NCBI GenBank assembly: GCA_951800155.1
Contig: CATOJL010000047.1
Location: forward strand, 1-9,534
Reading direction: 5' to 3'
DNA: 9,534 bases
Source of the DNA: an uncultured Bacilli bacterium
GTDB lineage: Bacteria; Bacillota_I; Bacilli_A; RF39; UBA660
Of this stretch, positions 1-6,717 are shown piece after piece; position 1 is the stretch's first letter, and every line of letters begins with the position of its first letter. Position numbers and translations under genes: made by a program. Below the pieces are notes generated by a model. The model was not told the origin of the DNA. It saw only the letters and a program-made list of their open reading frames with translations, and searched no databases.

Positions 1-28
1 CCCCCCCCCCCCCCCATCATTTTGTCAA
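1..28 (-). promoter_or_regulatory. Left half of a poly-G phase-variable promoter (partial)
   Basis: On the minus strand a perfect -35 hexamer TTGACA (28-23) is followed by AAATGAT (22-16) and at least 15 G (15-1), where the window ends. The -10 box and the gene it drives lie outside. The same ATGAT-poly-G sequence abuts a TATAAT box at the right end of the window (9512-9534), so by analogy this is the upstream half of the same kind of promoter, pointing leftwards. If the missing part is TATAAT, the spacer here is at least 22 bp, far from the 17-bp optimum, so this copy would be OFF. It sits just downstream of the prepilin terminator, which insulates it. Seen: hexamer and G run. Inferred: promoter activity and length variation. 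The exact run length in an assembly is unreliable. Confidence 0.6.
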
Positions 29-45
29 CTTCATTTTTACAACAC

Positions 46-79
46 AAAAAAAGTGATTTTTCCATCACTCTCACTTTTT
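46..79 (-). terminator. Rho-independent terminator after the prepilin gene
   Basis: Read on the minus strand, AGTGAT (69-64), a GGAAAA loop and ATCACT (57-52) form a 6-bp hairpin followed by a T run (52-46). A longer alternative pairs AAAAAGTGA with TCACTTTTT (79-71 with 56-48). It lies 17 nt after the prepilin stop codon and would end the tex-prepilin transcript before the poly-G promoter. Confidence 0.75.
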
Positions 80-95
80 ATATTCCATTCTAATT

Positions 96-518
96 TTAGC
101 CCTGACACACTTTAGCAACACACTCTTCTGGACTCAATTCCACTACAGCAATTGATTCTATTTCATCTACTTTATAAGCACAATACGTTCCATCACTTAC
201 AGCTATGCAAGGAACACCACTACTTCCAATTTTAACCCAGCCACTTTTTGGTAATACTCCATTATAATCCAATTCTCCCTGACTCACTCCATCAATCATA
301 AGAATAGAATTTTCTACATCCAGATATAATTCACTTCCTGCATAATCCAAATATGTTTTTTTAACAACAGAAAGTAAAGACTCTGCATTATCTTTTAATG
401 TATCCTGATTCGCCCTTTCCAAAGTTTGTGTAACTTTAGGGAGAGTAATTCCCAAAATAATTCCAAGTATTATAAGAACTGCCAATAATTCCATAAGAGT
501 AAATCCTTTTTCTTTCAT
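96..518 (-). CDS. Type IV prepilin-like protein
   Basis: Small secreted pilin or pseudopilin, 140 aa from the chosen ATG at 518. It has a five-residue leader ending MKEKG, then FTLMELLAVLIILGIILG: the prepilin peptidase site (Gly at -1, Phe at +1, Glu at +5) and the hydrophobic N-terminal helix by which type IV pilins assemble. The C-terminal part has four Cys (CIAVSDGTYC, then C and C near the end), suggesting disulfides in the exported head domain. The ORF can also begin at a TTG at 527, overlapping the tex stop (522-520). I prefer ATG 518 because it gives the short classical leader and has AAGG spaced behind it. It is translationally close-coupled to tex. No prepilin peptidase, ATPase or platform protein is in the window, so the assembly system is elsewhere. 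It resembles ComGC/GspG-like minor pilins but cannot be assigned to competence specifically. Confidence 0.85.
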   Translation of the reverse strand: MKEKGFTLMELLAVLIILGIILGITLPKVTQTLERANQDTLKDNAESLLSVVKKTYLDYAGSELYLDVENSILMIDGVSQGELDYNGVLPKSGWVKIGSSGVPCIAVSDGTYCAYKVDEIESIAVVELSPEECVAKVCQG

Positions 519-519
519 A

Positions 520-2697
520 TTATCCAACCTTTCCTTCCAAAACTGGGTCTAATAAAGATAAACTGACTTTATGTTTTTCTAAATCAATCGCATACACATA
601 GCAATGAATAATATCTCCTACACTCACAATCTCTGATGGATGTTTAATATATTTTGTTGTCATTTTTGAAATATGAATCAGTCCATCATCATGTAAACCA
701 ATATCAACAAAAGCACCAAAATCAATCACATTACGCACGGTTCCTTCTAATTGCATCCCTACTTTTAAATCTGAAATATCCAAAATGTCACTTTTTAACA
801 AAGGTTGTGGCATCTCATCTCTTGGATCTCTATTTGGTTTCTCTAAAGAAGTGATAATGTCCTTTAGTGTATAAACATCTGTATTTAATTCCTTCGCATA
901 ATCTTCAATACAAATAGATGCCAACTTATCCTTTATATTCGAAGAACCAATTTCTTCTTCTTTAATAGAAAATTTATTTAATAAAGCATAAGCTATCCCA
1001 TAACTTTCAGGATGAATATCTGTAGTATCAAATATAGAATCTCCCTCTAAAACTCGTAAAAATCCAATAGATTGTTCATATACTTTCTCACTTAAAATCT
1101 TCTTTTTCTTCAGTTCCTCTCTCGAATGAATTCGCCCACATTGATTGCGGTAATCTATAATCTTTTCAATATTCTTTTTTGTAATACCAGACACATATTG
1201 GAGTAATGATGGACTGGCTGTATTAATATTAACACCTACACTATTTACTGCCTTACTTACAACAAAGTCTAAACTCTCCTTCAAGTTTTTGCTAGATACA
1301 TCATGTTGGTATTGCCCTACCCCAATTCCCTCTGGAGGAATTTTAACAAGTTCTGAAAGTGGATCTTGTAAGCGCCTTCCAATACTCACGGCACTTCTTT
1401 TTTCAATCGCTAAATCTGGAAATTCTAGCGCTGCTACCTTAGAGGCGCTATAAATAGAGGCTCCTGCTTCGGAAACAATAGCATACTTACAATCTAAATT
1501 ATATTCTTTAATCATCTCAGCACAGAATTTTTCACTTTCACGAGAAGCTGTTCCATTTCCGATCGCAATAACATCGACATGATACTCTTTAATTAATTTT
1601 GCGACCTCTTCTTTACATTTTTTTATGGTGACATCGTTTGCATGATTTAAAAATGGTTTAATAACGGTTGAGGTTAAATATTTTCCTACTTTATCCACAA
1701 CTGCTAATTTACAGCCATTTACATAACCAGGGTCAAAAGCCAAAACTACTTTTTCTTTCATTGGAGGTTGCAAAAGTAAGTTTTCTAAATTCTTACTAAA
1801 ATTCTCTATGGCACTTTCTTCTGCCTTTTCTTTTAATTCACTTCTGATTTCCCTTTCAATAGAAGGCGCAATTAAACGCTTATAACTATCCATAATTGCT
1901 TCTTTGACTAATGGGGTTACAAAACTATTTTCTTTTTTTATTACTTTCGATTCTAAAAAATGAATGATCTCACTTTCGCTACAGGAAATAGATACAGTAA
2001 TTACCTTTTCATTTTCTGCACGATTCATAGCTAAAATCCGATGTGGTTTCATTTCTCTTACCTTTTCTTGGTATGCGTAATACATCTCATATACTTTTTT
2101 TATATCTGGATTTTCTTTCTTTACTTTACAGAAAATTTCTCCTGTTCTATACGTAAATGAACGAATCCATTTACGATAGTAAGCATTATCACTAATATAT
2201 TCAGCAATAATATATCCTGCCCCTGTTAAAGCTTCCCCTTTTGTTTTTACCTTATCATTGATAAATTTTTCAACTAGCTTATCTAAAGAACCTTCCATAG
2301 GAAAAGATAAAATCATTTTAGCAAGTGGTTCTAGACCATTGCTTATAGCCTCTGTTGCCTTTGTCTTTTTCTTTTCTTTATAAGGACGATATAAATCTTC
2401 TACCTCTACCAATTTAGATGCTTTCATTATCTTTTCTTTTAATTCATCTGTCATTAAGCCTTTTTCCTCAATTAGACGAACAACATCTTCTTTTCTTTTT
2501 AATAAATTTTGCTGGTATTCATAGAACTCCCCTATTTTACGTATTTCTTCCTCATCTAAAGCCCCCGTTGCTTCTTTTCTATAACGAGCAATAAAAGGAA
2601 TCGTATTTCCTTCTTCTAAAAGTTTTAATGTACTTATTACACTATCTTTGGCTATTTTCAATTCATTTACAATTTCTGTAATTATAACTTCATTCAT
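520..2697 (-). CDS. tex: Tex-family S1 RNA-binding protein (YhgF/Tex)
   Basis: Conserved cytoplasmic nucleic acid binding protein, 725 aa, the normal length for Tex. The N-terminal region has the family signature GNTIPFIARYRKEATGALDE at about 30-49 and the DLYRPYKEKKKTKA segment near 101-114. A YqgF/RNase H-like domain follows (about 315-440, beginning VVLAFDPGYVNG), then helix-hairpin-helix repeats (about 487-555, NINTASPSLLQYVSGI). A C-terminal S1 domain is at about 643-716 (LKVGMQLEGTVRNVIDFGAFVDIG). Known for the family: linked to transcription fitness, toxin expression and RNA handling; the exact reaction is unclear. The ATG at 2697 has a GAGGA ribosome site six to ten bases upstream. 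It lies 74 nt after dinB and its stop is embedded at the start of the prepilin gene, so dinB-tex-prepilin may be transcribed together, with a weak extra promoter before tex. Confidence 0.95.
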   Translation of the reverse strand: MNEVIITEIVNELKIAKDSVISTLKLLEEGNTIPFIARYRKEATGALDEEEIRKIGEFYEYQQNLLKRKEDVVRLIEEKGLMTDELKEKIMKASKLVEVEDLYRPYKEKKKTKATEAISNGLEPLAKMILSFPMEGSLDKLVEKFINDKVKTKGEALTGAGYIIAEYISDNAYYRKWIRSFTYRTGEIFCKVKKENPDIKKVYEMYYAYQEKVREMKPHRILAMNRAENEKVITVSISCSESEIIHFLESKVIKKENSFVTPLVKEAIMDSYKRLIAPSIEREIRSELKEKAEESAIENFSKNLENLLLQPPMKEKVVLAFDPGYVNGCKLAVVDKVGKYLTSTVIKPFLNHANDVTIKKCKEEVAKLIKEYHVDVIAIGNGTASRESEKFCAEMIKEYNLDCKYAIVSEAGASIYSASKVAALEFPDLAIEKRSAVSIGRRLQDPLSELVKIPPEGIGVGQYQHDVSSKNLKESLDFVVSKAVNSVGVNINTASPSLLQYVSGITKKNIEKIIDYRNQCGRIHSREELKKKKILSEKVYEQSIGFLRVLEGDSIFDTTDIHPESYGIAYALLNKFSIKEEEIGSSNIKDKLASICIEDYAKELNTDVYTLKDIITSLEKPNRDPRDEMPQPLLKSDILDISDLKVGMQLEGTVRNVIDFGAFVDIGLHDDGLIHISKMTTKYIKHPSEIVSVGDIIHCYVYAIDLEKHKVSLSLLDPVLEGKVG

Positions 2698-2771
2698 GCT
2701 TATCCTCTTTTCTTTTTAAGTATATCAAAAAAAACTAGGAAAAAAAAGGGTTTAAGCAATAATTTTACATT
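2698..2771 (-). promoter_or_regulatory. Possible weak promoter and ribosome site before tex
   Basis: The 74-nt gap between dinB and tex is T-rich on the minus strand. It contains a -10-like TATACT within GATATACTT, about 20 nt before an AGAGGA ribosome site, but at 17 bp upstream there is only a T run, not a recognisable -35. No convincing hairpin terminator separates the genes. Read-through from the dinB promoter is therefore plausible, with a weak local promoter as an alternative. Confidence 0.3.
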
Positions 2772-3983
2772 TTAATCCTTTCTGTTTTCAAATGAAACCT
2801 TTTCTACGGCACTTGCCTTTTTTATAACTTTTATCCCATATTTTCTCTTCATAGTATCGATAGCTTCATCTAATTTTGAATGATCATCGATCTGCTCAAA
2901 CGAATCAAATAATGTGCCTTGTATCGTTCTATAATCCGTTAAATGATCCAACCGTACACCGATTAAACGAACTCCCTCTTCTATTTGCATTTCTAGAAAT
3001 ACTTCTCTTACTGTTTCATATAATTCTTCTGTTCCATCTGTTGCATTCTTCCGTTTTTTCTGGTGACTTCTTCTTTTAAAATCTTTTGTTTTTAGTGTAA
3101 CACAAACTGTATAAGCATATTTTTTCTGTTTACGAAGACGAAGAGCTACATTTTCTGTTATTTCTCGTAAATAAAGAAGTAACTCGTTTTTATCTTGTAT
3201 ATCTTTAGGAAGTGTAATTTCATTCCCGATTCCCTTTGGTATCCATGCCTCACTACATACAAGATCTCTATTGATTCCTCTAGCACTTTCTACCAAAGGA
3301 ACTGCCATATTTTTAAAGATAGGTTTTAAACTTTCTACATCAAAATGAGCTAAATCACCAATGGTTTTAATTCCGAATTTTCTTAATTTTTCACTTGTTC
3401 TTTTTCCACAACCATACAGTTCTTCTATAGGAAGTGGATACAATTTTTCCTCCACCTCTTCTTCATATAAGGTATGAATCTTATATGGCTTTGAAAAATC
3501 AGATGCCATTTTCGCACAAAGTTTATTATTGGCAATTCCAATATTAACAGTAAAACCTAATTCATCGAAAATCTGTTTTTGAATTTTTTTCGCAAAAAGA
3601 AATGGATCACCATATAAATTTTGTACCTTTCCATAATCTAGGTAACATTCATCAATTGATGCTACCTCAATATCTGGAGAATACACTGACAATAGAGAAA
3701 ACATTTTCTTAGACATCTCTTTATAAAAAGGAAAATTGGGTGGGAAAACTCGCAAAGCAGGACATTTCTGTTTTGCACTATATAATGTATCTGCCGTTTT
3801 AATTCCCAATTTTTTACAAGCGATTGATTTAGCTAAAACAATTCCCCTTCTTTTCTTTTCATCTCCTCCAATTACTGCATAACTTTTGCGAATATCGTAC
3901 TTAGAACCATTATTTAATAAATCAATTGCACTCCATGATAAAAAAGCATTGTTTACATCAATATGCATTATAATACGTTTCAT
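2772..3983 (-). CDS. dinB: DNA polymerase IV, Y-family translesion polymerase
   Basis: Error-prone polymerase that extends past DNA lesions, 403 aa, full length. Catalytic acidic residues are visible: D9 in HIDVNNAF and D111/E112 in ASIDECYLDY (usual family form SIDEAY). F14 aligns with the steric-gate Phe of DinB that excludes ribonucleotides, while the preceding position is Ala instead of Phe. A helix-hairpin-helix thumb segment lies at about 186-212 (LYGCGKRTSEKLRKFGIKTIGDL), and a little-finger domain at about 255-350. QGTLFD at 355-360 fits a beta-clamp binding motif. The start is ATG 3983 with GAGGTGA seven bases upstream. The gene has a strong sigma-A promoter with an SOS-box-like palindrome in its spacer, so damage induction through LexA is likely (inference). 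It is followed by tex. Confidence 0.95.
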   Translation of the reverse strand: MKRIIMHIDVNNAFLSWSAIDLLNNGSKYDIRKSYAVIGGDEKKRRGIVLAKSIACKKLGIKTADTLYSAKQKCPALRVFPPNFPFYKEMSKKMFSLLSVYSPDIEVASIDECYLDYGKVQNLYGDPFLFAKKIQKQIFDELGFTVNIGIANNKLCAKMASDFSKPYKIHTLYEEEVEEKLYPLPIEELYGCGKRTSEKLRKFGIKTIGDLAHFDVESLKPIFKNMAVPLVESARGINRDLVCSEAWIPKGIGNEITLPKDIQDKNELLLYLREITENVALRLRKQKKYAYTVCVTLKTKDFKRRSHQKKRKNATDGTEELYETVREVFLEMQIEEGVRLIGVRLDHLTDYRTIQGTLFDSFEQIDDHSKLDEAIDTMKRKYGIKVIKKASAVEKVSFENRKD

Positions 3984-3999
3984 ACCATCACCTCATTCT

Positions 4000-4028
4000 A
4001 TTATATAGCAAACTTTTGTTTGTGTAAA
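4000..4028 (-). promoter_or_regulatory. dinB promoter with LexA-box-like palindrome in the spacer
   Basis: On the minus strand -35 TTTACA (4028-4023), 17-bp spacer and -10 TATAAT (4005-4000) form a near-consensus sigma-A promoter. The expected start site is near 3993, just before the GAGGTGA ribosome site. The spacer contains the perfect 5-4-5 inverted repeat CAAAC-AAAA-GTTTG (4022-4009). It agrees at 12 of 14 positions with the Bacillus SOS box consensus CGAACRNRYGTTYG, and dinB-type genes are classic SOS targets. Repressor binding here would block polymerase. Promoter: seen. LexA operator: inference. Confidence 0.7.
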
Positions 4029-4043
4029 TGTTTTTTTATCAAA

Positions 4044-4072
4044 CAAAAAAAGCGATCTATATAGATTCGCTC
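4044..4072 (-). terminator. Rho-independent terminator after the NPKTG surface protein
   Basis: On the minus strand AGCG and CGCT flank the self-complementary ATCTATATAGAT, giving a hairpin with one bulged A, directly followed by a run of seven T. It starts a few bases after the stop codon at 4075 and separates this gene from the dinB promoter immediately beyond it. Confidence 0.85.
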
Positions 4073-4074
4073 TC

Positions 4075-5211
4075 TTATATCTTTGTAAAATACTTTTTCT
4101 TATTGATAAGGAAGTAGACAAAACCTGCTACTATACTACAAATTAAAATCCCTATAGAAATGTATGTTCCTGTTTTAGGATTGTCTGGCTTTTCAGGTGT
4201 ACATTTCTCTTTAATACAGATCTCTTCTGACTTTCCTGTATCTATACAATCTTGAATACTTATTTTGGGATCATTTGGACATACTTTTGGTGTTGTTTTA
4301 TCTTTACATAATTCTTCAATACATACTTCTTCACTTTTTCCTGAATCAATACAACCTTGAATACTTATGGATGGCTTATTTGGACATACTTTTGGTGCTG
4401 GTTTATCTTTACATAATTCTTCAATACATACTTCTTCACTTTTTCCTGAATCAATACAACCTTGAATACTTATGGATGGCTTATTTGGACAAAACTTTGG
4501 CTCTGGTATATCACAATCTTCACAAGTACAAATCATTCCACCTTCTACAAAACCTTTATGGATAGTAATAACAGGGCGAATTCCAAGTTTTGTATTTTCA
4601 TCTATTCCTGAAACAACTCCTTGCGTATTTACACCCCAAGCAACTATAACCTCTCTTGTAGTGATAGAATTTCCTTCCATAACCTGTACTTGATCAACAA
4701 AAGCATCATTCCCCAACCAATAGGATTTATCTAATACCATCCAAGGATATTTCGTCTTTAAATGTGTGCTAATATAATGCGGATCCGCATTCCCTGCCAA
4801 AGAAGCTAAGTCTGTTAATGTAAGCAATCGAATATCTTCTGGCGTTTTCCAATTTTTTGTAGCTACTACTAAATTAGGGCGTAAAAGAGAAGTTTCATAT
4901 TTCAAATCATCCTCTGATGCCACCCCATAAGCACTTTCCCCTACAGTTCCTTGATAAACTGCCGTTACCCATTGGTATGCTGCTTTTTTATTAGGTGTGA
5001 TCTCCCCATCTGGTTGTTTCGTTTCCCTTCCTGCAGCAGTATTTTCAATCACTCTAAACTTAGCAGATTTTGTTTTAGCTGCATCTAACCATACAGTGAT
5101 TTCATCTCCTACTTTAAATTCTTTATAATCAACGGTTTGTGTTGCACTAACTCCTTTTGGAATAAAAAATAATGCAACCATACTTATAACTAAATATTTT
5201 AAATATTTCAT
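4075..5211 (-). CDS. Sortase-type wall-anchored surface protein with Cys-rich repeats
   Basis: Exported surface protein of unknown function, 378 aa. Residues 1-23 are a signal peptide ending VSA. Residues about 30-220 form a globular domain resembling the DUF6273-like domain of Firmicutes surface proteins: a FKVGDEITVWL start, FRVIE, YQWVTAVYQG, SYWLGNDAF, and a closing LGIRPVITI strand. Then come CTCEDC and three 35-residue repeats starting CPN (241-275, 276-310, 311 to about 340), each with four Cys in the pattern C-N10-C-N9-C-N5-C, probably a disulfide-stiffened stalk. NPKTG at 344-348, a hydrophobic segment (about 350-369) and a Lys-rich tail form a sortase sorting signal, a variant of LPXTG. 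The related domain at 8415-9473 suggests a lineage-specific family. Start ATG 5211 has AGGG six bases upstream. It is monocistronic, with its own promoter and terminator. Family naming is from memory of motifs, so moderate. Confidence 0.8.
   Translation of the reverse strand: MKYLKYLVISMVALFFIPKGVSATQTVDYKEFKVGDEITVWLDAAKTKSAKFRVIENTAAGRETKQPDGEITPNKKAAYQWVTAVYQGTVGESAYGVASEDDLKYETSLLRPNLVVATKNWKTPEDIRLLTLTDLASLAGNADPHYISTHLKTKYPWMVLDKSYWLGNDAFVDQVQVMEGNSITTREVIVAWGVNTQGVVSGIDENTKLGIRPVITIHKGFVEGGMICTCEDCDIPEPKFCPNKPSISIQGCIDSGKSEEVCIEELCKDKPAPKVCPNKPSISIQGCIDSGKSEEVCIEELCKDKTTPKVCPNDPKISIQDCIDTGKSEEICIKEKCTPEKPDNPKTGTYISIGILICSIVAGFVYFLINKKKYFTKI
4282..4491 (-). repeat. Near-identical tandem repeat, two 105-bp units
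   Basis: Unit 1 (4491-4387) and unit 2 (4386-4282) encode the Cys-rich 35-residue repeats and differ at only two of 105 bases (PAPKV versus TTPKV codons). A third, more diverged copy follows at about 4281-4192. Such near-identity points to a recent duplication and to possible copy-number change by recombination or slippage, altering stalk length in frame. Confidence 0.95.
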
Positions 5212-5234
5212 ACAATCCCTACTTTCATGCTTTT

Positions 5235-5263
5235 ATGTTAACATTTTTCTACATTCTTTTCAA
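5235..5263 (-). promoter_or_regulatory. Promoter of the NPKTG surface protein
   Basis: On the minus strand -35 TTGAAA (5263-5258), a 17-bp spacer and -10 TAACAT (5240-5235) with an upstream TGT give an extended -10 sigma-A promoter. The start site would be near 5228, leaving a short leader with AGGG (5220-5217) before the ATG at 5211. Unlike the promoter of the related gene at 9473, there is no homopolymer in the spacer. The rest of the gap to 5458 is AT-rich; I see no gene in it. Confidence 0.6.
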
Positions 5264-5458
5264 TTATTTTTTTCTTCTTTTTCTATTATGGACAAATATT
5301 TTACAAAAAAACCTATTTTCCATCTATAATCGTTTTTTTATAAAAATAATTTTCCCTGCTTCCCTAATCACTCTTTATACTCATTTATGTATGGATGATT
5401 TCATGAAAGACTCAAGTTCGTAATACTACATGCGTATTGAAATAATTTTTTAAATAGC

Positions 5459-5487
5459 AAAAAAAGAATGGTATTTTTATCCATTTT
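5459..5487 (-). terminator. Probable terminator after pduL
   Basis: On the minus strand AATGG (5485-5481) pairs with CCATT (5471-5467) around a nine-base loop, extendable with a mismatch, and is followed by C and a run of seven T (5465-5459). It is a modest hairpin but well placed, 13 nt after the pduL stop. Confidence 0.55.
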
Positions 5488-5497
5488 CTATTTTATT

Positions 5498-6070
5498 TTA
5501 TTCATTTTTAATTAAAATACGGGCAAAATCACCATTTTTTACCATATGTGCATTCGCATCATCTGTATCTAAATGCATTTCAAAATAAGAATTTTCACTC
5601 ACTCTTAATTGCACATGAAATAAAATGCCTCCTTTTGGCCCCGGCAAAAGAACATCTACTTCTTCTAAATCACTTAATCCATATAATTCTGCCTGTTTTG
5701 GCAATAAATGAATATGTCTATCTGCAAGAATACAACCTTCTTTTAAATGAAGTGTCCCCTTAGAACCTATAATTGTAATAGGACTACTTTCTTCTAAATG
5801 ACCTGATGTACGTATTGGTGGATGAAGTCCTAGAATATAGGCATCCGTTCTTGAAATTTCAACTTGTGTATATTCCCGACAAGGCCCCATGACTCTTACA
5901 TTCTCGATTACGCCCTTCTCCGTTTTTAAAGTAACACAAAAAGTGGATGCAAATTGATTTGGTTGCCTTACTTCTCGTAATACTTCTAAAGGAACATCTC
6001 CAAATAATACTTTAAAATCTTTTTTTGTTAAATGTATATGGTGATTCGACACACCAAGAATAACTTCCAT
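5498..6070 (-). CDS. pduL: PduL-type phosphate acyltransferase (phosphotransacylase)
   Basis: Interconverts acyl-CoA and acyl-phosphate (acetyl or propionyl), an alternative to Pta for making ATP with acetate kinase. It has 190 aa and the two-barrel PduL architecture. Visible family motifs are GVSNHHIHLT (6-15), RVMGPCREYTQVEIS (59-73), TSGHLEESSPITIIG (88-102), ADRHIHL (116-122) and MHLDTDDANAH (165-175). The His-x-His pairs plus Glu71 and His166 are likely the zinc ligands of this metalloenzyme. The protein begins directly with the catalytic domain; the N-terminal encapsulation peptide of microcompartment-bound PduL proteins is absent, and no shell genes are nearby. A free cytoplasmic enzyme for general acetate metabolism is thus more likely than a propanediol-utilisation role. 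Start ATG 6070, preceded by GGATGTG. It is monocistronic, with its own promoter and terminator. Confidence 0.92.
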   Translation of the reverse strand: MEVILGVSNHHIHLTKKDFKVLFGDVPLEVLREVRQPNQFASTFCVTLKTEKGVIENVRVMGPCREYTQVEISRTDAYILGLHPPIRTSGHLEESSPITIIGSKGTLHLKEGCILADRHIHLLPKQAELYGLSDLEEVDVLLPGPKGGILFHVQLRVSENSYFEMHLDTDDANAHMVKNGDFARILIKNE

Positions 6071-6093
6071 TTTTTCACATCCATTCTACTCTT

Positions 6094-6122
6094 ATTATAA
6101 CATCTCTTTTTCCTTGTATCCA
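6094..6122 (-). promoter_or_regulatory. pduL promoter
   Basis: On the minus strand a perfect extended -10, TGT-TATAAT (TATAAT at 6099-6094), has TGGATA (6122-6117) 17 bp upstream, matching four of six -35 positions. It lies about 24 nt before the ATG at 6070. The rest of the divergent gap up to gerQ is AT-rich without a gene. Confidence 0.6.
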
Positions 6123-6246
6123 TAAATTACCATTCTTTTATCTATACTTATTTTGTTCATAACAGGCAATTACAGTCTATTTTACAATTTCAATGTTTCT
6201 TTTTCAAACGATAATTCTAGAAAATAACCGATTTCACTAAAAAAAT

Positions 6247-6274
6247 AAATATGCATTTCTTTCTTACATATTTT
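6247..6274 (+). promoter_or_regulatory. Possible sigma-E-like promoter of gerQ
   Basis: AAATATG, 13 bp, then CATATTTT resembles the sporulation mother-cell sigma-E pattern (kmATATT ... CATACAmT), with five of seven and six of eight matches. The same spacing is found before yabP. gerQ is a mother-cell gene in Bacillus, which supports the idea, but AT-rich DNA makes chance matches common. A TATAAT at 6289-6294 is an alternative without a good -35. Confidence 0.35.
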
Positions 6275-6316
6275 GTATTTTTTTCAATATAATTTTATAG
6301 AGAGGATGATGATATT

Positions 6317-6673
6317 TTGAATAACAATAATTATTTTGGAAAGCCTATTTTTCCGGGAACCCCTTTATACTCTGAAAATACGCCTGTTCCTAATCAAACT
6401 ACACAAATGGCTCTTCCTATAGAACAATCTTATATTGAAAATATATTAAGATTAAATAAAGGAAAAAATATTCGTGTTCATATGACTTTCCCTGATTCAA
6501 CAGAATTTCGGGATCGGGAATTCTCAGGAATTATTGAACAATCTGGAAGAGATCATATCATTTTAAGAGATCCTAAAACAGGAACATGGGAACTTTTACT
6601 AATGATTTATGTTGATTTTATCACATTTGATGAAGAAATTAATTATAGTGAAGATTTTGTCCCAAATAACTAG
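6317..6673 (+). CDS. gerQ: Spore coat protein GerQ
   Basis: Spore coat protein needed in Bacillus to localise the cortex-lytic enzyme CwlJ for germination; made in the mother cell. It has 118 aa. The conserved C-terminal domain is complete (about 39-107): SYIENILRLNKGKNIRVHMTFPDS, RDREFSGIIEQSGRDHIILRDP, then TGTWELLLMIYVDFITFDEE. The N-terminal tail (1-35) is Asn- and Pro-rich and unlike B. subtilis GerQ. Lysines at positions 2, 4 and 5, used there by transglutaminase cross-linking, are absent; the only tail lysine is K9. The start is a TTG at 6317 with AGAGAGGA about ten bases upstream; no in-frame ATG fits. Just before it lies an out-of-frame ATGATGATATTTTGA whose stop overlaps the TTG. 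Its neighbour lemA has a separate promoter. Confidence 0.93.
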   Translation: MNNNNYFGKPIFPGTPLYSENTPVPNQTTQMALPIEQSYIENILRLNKGKNIRVHMTFPDSTEFRDREFSGIIEQSGRDHIILRDPKTGTWELLLMIYVDFITFDEEINYSEDFVPNN

Positions 6674-6693
6674 TATTTTGTCGTTTTGTTTGT

Positions 6694-6712
6694 TATAATG
6701 GTATTAGGGTGG
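6694..6712 (+). promoter_or_regulatory. Extended -10 promoter and ribosome site of lemA
   Basis: TGT-TATAAT (TATAAT at 6694-6699) is a consensus extended -10; there is no clear -35 at 17 bp. Transcription would begin near 6706, so the leader is only about 12 nt, containing AGGGTGG (6706-6712) directly before the ATG at 6718. Confidence 0.55.
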
Positions 6713-6717
6713 ATAAG

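Noticed and set aside
654..854. Plus-strand ORF opposite tex
   Set aside because: Lies wholly inside the tex S1 coding region, no family features, no ribosome site; antisense shadow.
2876..3079. Plus-strand ORF opposite dinB
   Set aside because: Antisense to well-conserved polymerase sequence; no recognisable domain.
4275..4565. Plus-strand repetitive ORF opposite the Cys repeats
   Set aside because: Its repetition simply mirrors the 105-bp units of the real gene; 4472-4693 is a similar shadow.
5235..5423. Plus-strand ORF in the gap before the NPKTG surface gene
   Set aside because: Phe/Leu-rich translation of AT-rich intergenic DNA, no ribosome site, and it overlaps the minus-strand promoter.
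5548..5763. Plus-strand ORF opposite pduL
   Set aside because: Shadow of conserved PduL motifs on the other strand.
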